A stretch of 64,000 bases of DNA, taken from Hondaea fermentalgiana. Its lineage: Eukaryota; Sar; Bigyra; Thraustochytrida; Thraustochytriidae. The notes beneath the pieces are model-generated. The model worked only from the letters and a program-made list of their open reading frames with translations. It was not told the origin of the DNA and ran no database searches. Shown here one piece after another: positions 56,377 through 64,000 of this stretch. Where the stretch lies: the NCBI GenBank assembly GCA_014084085.1, contig NPFB01000041.1, forward strand, positions 56,246 to 120,245, read 5' to 3'. The translations under genes were made by a program, and so were the position numbers. The first letter of the stretch is position 1. Each line of letters starts with the position of its first letter.

Positions 56377-59347
56377 GAGGGAGACGTTGCGAAGGCCGCG
56401 TCCGTGGAGCATCTGCAGACTGAGCCTATCGAACCGGGTTCGCGAGCCGCGAAACCTAATGGATGTGCTCGCGGACGGCTGGGCGCGGAAATTAAGGCCG
56501 GCCTCTTGTATGTCCGTCGTCGGCATGGCGGCTGCGCTACTTCCGTCGAAATGTTGAAAGCGAACCGTGCCGACAGCGACCGAGTCGGATTCGTCCGTTG
56601 CAGCAGCACGCGGACCCAGGCCACTACATGGACGTTTGCAGGCTCGGCAGTGGCAACGGGCGGGGAAATACATGGAAGGAAGAAAGGAAGGAAGCACCAA
56701 GTAAAGAAAGAGCTCAAACAAAGTTGCCAAGGAAGAAAGATGAAAATAGAAAAGAGGGCAAAGGAATACATTCGAGGTGCCAACAACCAAGCACCCCCCA
56801 CCATGGCCACTGCCATCTGCCGTCCAGTCGATTGCTGCCAGGACTCGAAAAACAGAGACGGAGACGGAAACGGACGAGTGCTCGGCGCCGTGCATCCGTG
56901 AGCTTCGTACGCAGTCGCAGCGTCCGCCCTCCTTTCCGCCCGCTGCCGCTCCTTCCGTGGCTTCCCACCCATCAATTGCCCGATCGAGCACGACTGACAT
57001 CGAAGCAACAGCCAGCAAGCTGGCTTTCCGCCGCGATTCGCTATAGCGAATACACCTGAGCAAGCAAGAGAAGCAAAGAGAGGCGGTGGTCATTTTCTTT
57101 TCCTCCGAGCCTAGCACAAGGCTCCATTTGGTGTGTCGAAATCTGAATCAAGGTGCACGCTGGTTCAAGGCCCCAACTGGCTGATGTGTTGGAAGGAAAG
57201 CAACCAACCAATCAACCGATTAAGCAGTGAGTCTTGGCTCGAAGCCTCTCAGAACGCTTTGCGGGCACCTTTGCAAGGGCTATCAAAGTGACAGTAGTGA
57301 AGACGCCAGTGGGGGGAGGTTGTTGTCAGTTACAACTTCTGTCGTTCCTGTCTACGGATACAAGGCGGCGTGTGTCCCAGTGGTGAGTGAGAGCAGTGCA
57401 ACGACCCACTAGTGCAGCTGCCGCTGGCGACACAGACCCCAAGCCCCAACGCCCACGCTTAAACGGCTCCTCAAGGACTTCGAGCCACCGCACAAAGAAT
57501 GCACCCAAACGCCTGTGCAAGCCGTGCGCGCCGTCTGACGGACGTGCGGGGCGTGGTGCGGACGTCCAACTGATGCTGATGCTTTTGCTTCTGCGTTCGT
57601 GCGGCTCCTTGCAGCACACCTCGTATGCACACAGATTTCGCGTTGACCGTTACTTCCACTCGCGCATGTCGACTGCTCGCTTTGTCCTGGCCAGAAGCGA
57701 CTCGCGATTGGCCGCCGCAGGTCAATCGATCGATCGATTCAACCTTTGCGTCGACGGAGAAGCGATTCTTCTATTCTTCAATCGGGCCTCGGTGAGTCGA
57801 CGATCATTCGCGCGTGGCATGGATTGCTTCCTCCAATACGCTAGAGCAAGATGGAAAATGCGGTGCATCCCGATTATGTGCATGCAAAAAGAAAAACTTG
57901 AGCGTCTTCGCGACTGTGCTCCGCGTTGATGTCCTGGCGGCTTTCACGTCACCGGCCATGTGCCTGACTAGCGAGCAACTCGAAGACGGCGCGTCATCGA
58001 AAAAAAGCTTCGGCCAAGCCGCACCGACGCGAATAACGGTCCCTGCAGAGCTACGTGGAATGAAATAGTGTATCTCAACCGTTGTACGTAGGGAGGCTAG
58101 TACAAGCGTAGAATTTGGATCATGTCGGGGGCAAACAGAAGGCGCGAAAAAATCAAGGAAGAGGGGAGGGGGAAGGGGAGGGGGGGGGGGGGGCCCGTTG
58201 TTTCATGGTCGCTTTCAGGGTCGACGAACATGTTTTCCGAGGTGGAGAAATTGTGGCCTCGAGCGTAGGTGTTCGTCTTGAACGTCCCGATTCCAGGACG
58301 TCGCCTAGGACGCGAGCCGGTTGACCCATGCCCTCACTCTCTAAACTTGAAGAAACTGCAGTTTCTCTCGACCAAGTCAGTCATGTCCGACACGATGCGA
58401 GGCCACAAGAACGTGCCGAGATGGAAGGAGAAAAATGCCACGCAGGGATTCATGAAAGGGAAGCATGAAGTCTGATCGTTGACAAGAAAGTGACAACAGA
58501 ATCGTTAGAACCTTGAATTTTATTATAATAACAATAATATGATTCGATGACTCGACCCCACCCCCGCGGTCCCCACCGGGGACATTCCGGACACCTGGCT
58601 CGACCTCAACACCACGAAGCTGTGCCAGGACAAACGTTACGGACGACGCGTTTTCGTCGCCGCCATTTTCGTCTTCACTTTACTAGCACAGAAGTTGATA
58701 CGTTAGTGAGCACGGGACAATCCTGCCCGCCGCAATCCGAAAAGTCACTCACGGCGCGTCATGCTGCGTGTAGGCGCCGGTCGAACTACAGCGCCAACTC
58801 TGTTTGGCACCTTCCAAGCTGACTCTCGAATCATTTTCTGGGGACGGTTTGGTCACGGTTTAACTATGCTGTAGCGCAAATAAAATCAGACCTTTGACCT
58901 CCAGAACTGCCAGCCAGTCAGATGATTTGTCCAAGGAAGAGTTCCGTTTAGCGACCAAGAACCATTTGTCCCTCCGTCCGCATCGCTGACGTCGAGCATG
59001 CTTCGTTGTCTGTGTTCCACTTGCCAGTCAGCCACTGCAAGCCAGTCAAGCACGGTTCGAACTCCGTGATGATGCACATGAAGAAAAAAGAAAAAGGAAA
59101 GAAAAAGGAAAGACTCCCGAAGAACTGCGGCCGGCGATTCGGTCTCCGTGTGGTCTGTCTTCTGAGGAAATGTGCACCTGGGCAGCCCACGCGGGAGCAG
59201 CCTTGGAAAGGGCAAGGTGTCGCGTCGACTCGCTCGACCAAAATGCTAGGTGGGACCTCGCGGCGACGGAGACGGAGGATATAAAAGCCGAAAACAAAAA
59301 TGAAGAGGCCGGGACGCTTCGGTGGTTCTGGAGGGAGGAACGGAGAG

Positions 59348-59380
59348 AGAGGAGCGAGAGGAGCGAGAGGAGCGAGAGGC
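59348..59380. repeat. 9-bp purine-rich repeat (GAGAGGAGC units)
   Basis: Three to four units of GAGAGGAGC in the gene-poor region. Confidence 0.75.
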
Positions 59381-59659
59381 GTGGTCTCCTTTTCATCGGG
59401 AACGAAGTACCCGCCAAGTCGGAGTAGCCTCAAACGAGACGGATAAATAGACGGCAAACTTTCGCTGGAGTAGTCTGAGATGGAAGATGCGTCTTGCCTG
59501 CTAGAGGGTCTGGTCGTTGCGTGGCGGCCAGCCAGACATGAAGCCTTCTGGCCTCTCCGCCGCCCAAATCGCCCCGTCCAAGGGGGGCCCAAACGCGAGA
59601 AGAGTGGAAATCACCTGTCTGTCTGCCGGCTCATTGTCTTGTTCAAAGCGAAGGAAGCA

Positions 59660-59694
59660 AAAGCGTCCCGGTTTCAGACCGGGACGGACGCTTT
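59660..59694. other. Strong short hairpin
   Basis: A 13-base left arm (AAAGCGTCCCGGT) and a right arm containing its full complement interrupted by a 4-base insertion, around a 5-base TTCAG loop. This is the best local inverted repeat in the gene-poor region. It could be structured RNA, a small-RNA precursor or chance. Confidence 0.5.
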
Positions 59695-60970
59695 CCCCCT
59701 GCCCCATGGCGACTACTTGCGCGCTGCTTAGTAAGCCTGGGTAGGAACTGGCACCTTTGCATCGTTAATTCATGGCGAATAACAGGTCAGATCCAGCGAC
59801 ATATGCCGATAAACTAACTCATTGTAGGAGGAGCCTGTCAAGGAAGCCGCTTGGCTGTTGGCCATCACTTTTTTCAAAGAGAAGAAGCCGTATAGGCTTT
59901 ATTTACCTGCCTGGCTTCTTCCTGTTGGTTGTTGGCCGGAGCCGGAGCCGGTCGGTGGCTGCAAGAGTGTCAGTCGTTGACACCGGTACTGATCGACCGA
60001 GTATCATGGCATCTGTGGCTGTCGCTCGCGGTTCCAGGCAAAGCATTCCAAAGGTCAGTCACTGGGCCCCGGGTCGAGGGTGAACGAGACGTCCCGGCCT
60101 TGCACCGTTCCTTCCTCGGTCGCAGCCGCCGCAAATGCCGAGCCTTCGGCATTCGGGAATGTCAATGGAAGCGTATTATTCCCACCCTGCCACCATGGCA
60201 TCTGCCCGTAAAGGGATGGTAGTAGGTAGCAGTAAAAATCGAACAATTGACCACCGCCCCGGCCGCGTACCCCTTAAACCCATCCACCCTCCCCTACTGC
60301 GCAGTTGCGCTTCGCCCCATGTCAAGCAAGCTAGAGGAGCCTTGTTTGTTCGCCAACCAACAACTCACTACCGCCGCGAACGCGACCTTTTTCCACCTAG
60401 CAGCTGTTAGCAGACTGATACTACTCGTGAGATCAGACAAAGTCTCGATTCTTGTATGGATACGAGGCAAATTCCAACGGCTAGCTGCCAATGCAAACGG
60501 ATCCCTCTCTAACATCATGATGAATGAGCGCAGCAGGCAGACAAGCAGTCAGCCAGAGAGATAGCCTCTGTAGGCTGTAAATGCGAGCTATACTGTGAAT
60601 GCATGCCGTTGAGCCAGGAGACGGGTCTCAGCGTTGTGTTCCCAGTACGTGGGTTGTATGCTTGGTGACGGACGATGTATGACCCGGCGCGTGCATGCAT
60701 GCTGCTCGCGCCAGCACCTCGTAGCGACTGCCACTGCTCATTGAAGTCTTCATACATTGTTCGTGCCTGCATGGTATCTATCTGTGCAGGCACGAACGGA
60801 CCCGTGAACGAAAGAGAAAGACCCAAGAGCCAAGACCAAACACGAGACCGGGTCTCGGCCATCCAGGTGAATCCTCCGTCGAGTTCTCTCTGGTTTGATC
60901 TGCGAGCGAGCGTTGCAATCACTCTGACGTGCTCGTGGCAAAAGGCTGCACGTACGTCGCAACGCTACAA

Positions 60971-63322
60971 ATGACGGAGGTCATTGCAGTACGCGCGCAT
61001 GCTCAGCGTGCTGCAGCAGACTGGGTTCGCGAGACTGTGCGGGCAGTGGTCGCGGTCGTGGTCAAGGCGCGAACGAAACGTTTTGGCGGCAAGGTGCAAC
61101 TCGCGTGTGGCGCTGCTGCTCTTGACCCCCACCCAAACACAGCCGCAGCCGCAGCCGCCGCCAAGAACAACGATGACAACGAAGCTTTACCTCCACCGCT
61201 GGCCGTGGCCGTGAAGCCGTCCATTGCGATGGCTGCTACCGATCGTGCTCCAAGTGATGAACAAGTTGAAACAATTGAGAAAGAAGAACACAAGAGCAAC
61301 GAAGAGGACGGCGACGCAGAAAGCGAACGCGAGTCCGAGGAGCGCGAGAGCGCCATGCGAGCAAAAGTCTTGCGCAAACGCAGACTGATGACAATTGAGG
61401 CGGTGTCCAACAATCGTGAGTTTTGGCTTGGCCCAACCAAGGAATCGAATTGGGTCATTCCAGGCAAGCTCCTTGTTGGTGCATACCCGCTCATGTGGGA
61501 GATCAAGAGAAAAACGCGGCGCGTGATTTTGCACAAGCGCGACTTGATTCGCTTGCTACACGTGGCGCACGTGAACACTTTTGTGTGCTTGCAAGCAGAG
61601 CATTGCAATGTCGCGCGGGGAAGCAGTCACGTTTTGCGAGAGAGCGAGGCAATGCGAGTGCTGCGTTTGGCGCCGGACGTGACAGAGCCCCGGGACCGGA
61701 GACAGGTCATGTTTCCATACATGGAAGACGCTGCGGCCCTTTCGGGTTTGGACGGTTTGCGACTGTTCAAGCTGCCCATTGTGGACTTGCAGTGCACTTC
61801 AGATGCAAACGTGCTCGCGTTGGCGGTCGACCTTGTGCAGCTAATCGCCAGCGGTGGCCACGAGGTAGTTTACATGCATTGCTGGGGCGGGCACGGGCGC
61901 ACGGGGACGTTGGTAGCCGTCATGTTAAGTTTGTACTATGGCATTGACGCCGAGGAGGCGCTTCTGCGCACGCAATTGTATCATGACATTCGGCGCACCA
62001 AGCTCGAGGTACGATCACCACAGACGAAAGAGCAGTGCGCACAAGTCCGGCGTATACTGGCGAGTACAGAGGCTTGCGAGGCTCGCCGTCGACTCATGCG
62101 TTTGAGCGTACCGCGCCCAACGGGCAGTCTCTTTGAAGTTGACTGGCGCCGCGCAGCTTTGGGCCTTGATGATGATGATGAGGAGGAAGACGAGGAAGAG
62201 GTTTGTGTGAGTTGCGCCGATGTTGGTGAAAGTTCCTTGGGGGTACTCGAGACCAAGACGGATGGTACTCTTGACGAGACTGCGCTGGGATACACGGAAG
62301 ACGACTTGCAACTGGAATTGAAGGACAACACCACCACTACCAGTCAGCTTGTTGCTCAAGCAAAGACGCCGGAGATGGCCCTCTTGGAGAGGGGCGCTTC
62401 GGGCGATAGCTCAAAGGGAGCGACAAGCCGGGGCCACGATGACGACGATCAGAATGGCGACAAAGGCGAAGCTACAGGATCTGCAGATTTTCAGGCTGGT
62501 CCCATGGACGTCGAGAGCAAAGACGATGAGAATGGGAGCACCTTGTTTGCATCAGCGTTCGCAAAGACATGTCGAATGAACGAGGAAAAGAAGTGGGATG
62601 ATGTTGCATCGGAAGAATGTGACGACGACGAAGAAGAAGAAGACGACGACGACGAAGAAGAAGAAGAAGACGACGAAGAAGACGAAGATGAAGAAGAAGA
62701 AGAAGAAGAAGAAGACGAAGAAGAAGAAGAAAAGGACGGCGAGGAAAAGCTTGAGGTACACCCAGGCGCAATCCTAACGGCTTTGCCCTCCCCTGCACTT
62801 GGAAGCCCTTGGGGTGCCGGCAGCCTTTTGGTGAGTCCGGTCTCGGCTACCTCGTTTTCGACGGCTGCCACAAATGAGATGAAGCTTGACACTCCGGTCT
62901 TCGGAGACATGAACACCATGGCAACGACGACGCCGCCGCATCCGACGACGACGACTTCGATGACGCCTGCGACTGAAGAGGACGAGGCCGAGACGCCCCG
63001 GTCTTTTGAGGCCATGGTCTGTGGACCCAAGGCCAGCGCAGCTTCGGCAGCAGCTATAGCGTCTGCTCCTGGTTCTGCTGGTTCTAAGGCAAGACAGCGA
63101 AAGCGTAAGCCCAAGCTCCTCTCTCCAAAATTCCGTCGGACCCTGCGTCTCGCCAGCAGCAGCAGCAGCAGCGGCGGCGACGGGAGTGAGCGAATCGGTC
63201 AAGGTCTGCCCATGCGTCCGCGTCCTCCCGACGCGGCGTCCGCAGACCGCGGATCTGGGGCGCGTCGACGAGGGCCGTCGCCCCGCCAAAAGCTCGCCGC
63301 CTTTCACCCGGTCTCGTTCTAG
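60971..63322 (+). CDS. Dual-specificity-type protein tyrosine phosphatase with long acidic, disordered tail
   Basis: The 783-residue protein contains a Cys-based phosphatase domain at about 150-380. The signature is HCWGGHGRTGT with Cys304 and Arg310, that is C-x5-R, followed by LVAVMLSLYYGIDAEEAL. The N-terminal part of the domain (SNWVIPGKLLVGAYPL) is like the entry strand of dual-specificity phosphatases (PGKLLVGxxP), and IVDLQCTSD may hold the general-acid Asp. The rest is disordered: an Ala/Asn/Glu-rich N-terminus and a C-terminal tail with a roughly 40-residue Asp/Glu run (62620-62745), Thr/Pro/Ser-rich segments and a basic end. Substrate unknown. The frame starts at a GTG; I use the ATG at 60971, while the ATG at 61229 (MAATDRAPSD) is a plausible alternative. 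Confidence 0.85.
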   Translation: MTEVIAVRAHAQRAAADWVRETVRAVVAVVVKARTKRFGGKVQLACGAAALDPHPNTAAAAAAAKNNDDNEALPPPLAVAVKPSIAMAATDRAPSDEQVETIEKEEHKSNEEDGDAESERESEERESAMRAKVLRKRRLMTIEAVSNNREFWLGPTKESNWVIPGKLLVGAYPLMWEIKRKTRRVILHKRDLIRLLHVAHVNTFVCLQAEHCNVARGSSHVLRESEAMRVLRLAPDVTEPRDRRQVMFPYMEDAAALSGLDGLRLFKLPIVDLQCTSDANVLALAVDLVQLIASGGHEVVYMHCWGGHGRTGTLVAVMLSLYYGIDAEEALLRTQLYHDIRRTKLEVRSPQTKEQCAQVRRILASTEACEARRRLMRLSVPRPTGSLFEVDWRRAALGLDDDDEEEDEEEVCVSCADVGESSLGVLETKTDGTLDETALGYTEDDLQLELKDNTTTTSQLVAQAKTPEMALLERGASGDSSKGATSRGHDDDDQNGDKGEATGSADFQAGPMDVESKDDENGSTLFASAFAKTCRMNEEKKWDDVASEECDDDEEEEDDDDEEEEEDDEEDEDEEEEEEEEDEEEEEKDGEEKLEVHPGAILTALPSPALGSPWGAGSLLVSPVSATSFSTAATNEMKLDTPVFGDMNTMATTTPPHPTTTTSMTPATEEDEAETPRSFEAMVCGPKASAASAAAIASAPGSAGSKARQRKRKPKLLSPKFRRTLRLASSSSSSGGDGSERIGQGLPMRPRPPDAASADRGSGARRRGPSPRQKLAAFHPVSF
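62620..62745. repeat. GAC/GAA trinucleotide repeat (acidic tract of the phosphatase)
   Basis: Mixed GAC, GAA, GAT and GAG codons give an unbroken Asp/Glu run. The opposite strand reads as poly-Ser or poly-Phe shadow frames. Confidence 0.85.
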
Positions 63323-64000
63323 ACCGAGGCGTTCTGGACCAGCAGCAGCAGCTGCAGCAGCGAGCGCAGGTCTCCAGTCGGCGGCTCGTCTTCTGGCTGG
63401 CTGGCTGGCGCTGGCTAGCGTCCGTGCTGCAGCTGTTGTGTGGTGGCTGTCTCGTCGCTGCCGATGATGACGACGCCGACGACGATGACGACGACGACGA
63501 CGACGACGACGCAGCGTTGGCGCGTGGCATCGACCACTCCACGACCAATGAACGTTTGCACCTAGGCCTGCAAGCCGTCCGTGATCGACGCGACGGGTCG
63601 ATCGGTCGATCGATCGATCCCTCACAGGTGGACGCGGACGCGGCCGCGATGACGAGCCGAGTTATAATAGAACTACGCTCGGCCCGCCCCTGGCCACGGC
63701 GGTCACTGTCTCCGGCACTCCTCTCCACTTCCGCTCTGCTGAGTGAGCTGCGGCGGCGGGTGCAGGAAACCTGGACCCGCCGCAGTCAGTCAGCTGGCAC
63801 ACGCGCGCTGCAGCGCGGACGCGGGAAGGCGCGACGCTGTGCGGACGCTGTGCGGCAGTGGCTCTCCGAGAACTCCGCGCGGCGCAGGACGGGCGGATCG
63901 ATCGGATCTCGGGGGCCGTGACGAGCGCGGAGGCAGGTATCGACGGCGGGGACGGGCGAGGTCGGCGGCGGCACGAGGCCGTTCGCGGAGGGAGGGAGGG
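63323..64000. other. Right edge: GC-rich intergenic region
   Basis: It follows the phosphatase stop. It contains a GACGAC run (about 63465-63510), GATCGATC repeats near 63598-63620, a TATAATA word near 63662, and GC-rich sequence to the window end. No gene is supported; it may be the promoter of a gene beyond the edge. Confidence 0.45.

Larger units (their letters stand above)
52439..60970. other. 8.5-kb region without a supportable gene
   Basis: No gene is recognised on either strand between the MYB start and the phosphatase start, although the rest of the window averages roughly one gene per 2.5 kb. From 52.45 to 55.2 kb the sequence is extremely GC- and CpG-rich with simple repeats; from 55.2 to 60.9 kb it is more balanced. 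Open frames reach 280 codons on both strands (e.g. 56160-57008 minus, 56188-56901 plus) but have shadow-like composition and no motifs. I found no tRNA, rRNA, reverse transcriptase, transposase or terminal repeats. It may contain long 5' UTR or promoter sequence, noncoding RNA, or genes broken up by introns. Confidence 0.55.

Noticed and set aside
56160..57117. Overlapping frames of 237-282 codons on both strands
   Set aside because: Both strands are equally open, compositions are shadow-like and no motif is visible; I cannot choose a strand.
59030..59080. TTCGAAC flanked by CACGG/CCGTG, resembling a tRNA T-arm
   Set aside because: The loop is one base too long and there is no matching acceptor stem, D-arm or anticodon arm nearby.
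62491..63114. Poly-Ser/poly-Phe protein on the minus strand
   Set aside because: Antisense reading of the acidic GAC/GAA run in the phosphatase gene.
1..64000. CRISPR arrays, prophage, insertion sequences, retrotransposons
   Set aside because: No regularly spaced repeats with unique spacers, no transposase, integrase or reverse transcriptase motifs, and no long terminal repeats were found by eye.

Overview
The window looks like nuclear DNA of a compact, GC-rich, intron-poor eukaryote. Long intact reading frames carry typical eukaryotic proteins (COPII coat, kinesin, splicing factors, AFG2-type ATPase, FYVE-like lipase). There are no operons or ribosome-binding sites. GC-ending codons, glutamine runs (CAG/CAA) and acidic tracts are frequent, and no internal intron is needed to read most genes. 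This profile fits a thraustochytrid or other labyrinthulomycete stramenopile. That placement is an inference from genome style and has not been tested by phylogeny.

Layout. 0-10 kb: the 3' part of a SEC24 gene, a TMEM161-family membrane protein, a WRAP73 centrosomal WD40 protein on the minus strand, and a TIR-like/TPR protein. 10-19 kb: a double AAA ATPase of the AFG2 family followed after 41 bp by panB; then CCDC12, an alpha/beta hydrolase of epoxide-hydrolase type, and an orphan serine-rich/helical-repeat protein. 18.9-24 kb: a broken coding remnant, then three tandem minus-strand paralogues of a four-histidine-box membrane hydroxylase. 24.7-41 kb: a class C beta-lactamase-like serine hydrolase, a Cys-rich Pmp3-like miniprotein, a kinesin, a membrane-anchored protein ending in a 2-oxoglutarate oxygenase domain, WDR55, a secreted or lumenal methyltransferase-fold protein, and a class 3 lipase with FN3, RanBP2-type and FYVE-like zinc elements. 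41.8-52.4 kb: a two-KH RNA-binding protein interrupted by a 100-N assembly gap, a Tudor-like/ankyrin-like protein, RBMX2, and a SHAQKYF MYB factor. 52.4-61 kb: about 8.5 kb in which I cannot support any gene; it is rich in simple repeats and small hairpins. 61-63.3 kb: a dual-specificity-type phosphatase with a long acidic tail.

Functionally this is mostly a set of unrelated housekeeping and accessory genes: vesicle coat, centrosome, ribosome biogenesis (AFG2-like, WDR55), spliceosome (CCDC12, RBMX2), CoA precursor synthesis and lipid metabolism. The only clear local gene family is the hydroxylase triplet. The points most worth a second look are the TIR-like/TPR architecture, the zinc finger nested in an FN3 domain of the lipase, the AFG2-like ATPase whose first Walker B glutamate is replaced, the hydroxylase triplet with a shared upstream element, and the decayed orphan coding remnant beside it. 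For several genes the first in-frame codon of the open frame is not ATG (TTG, GTG); I moved these starts to the first plausible in-frame ATG.
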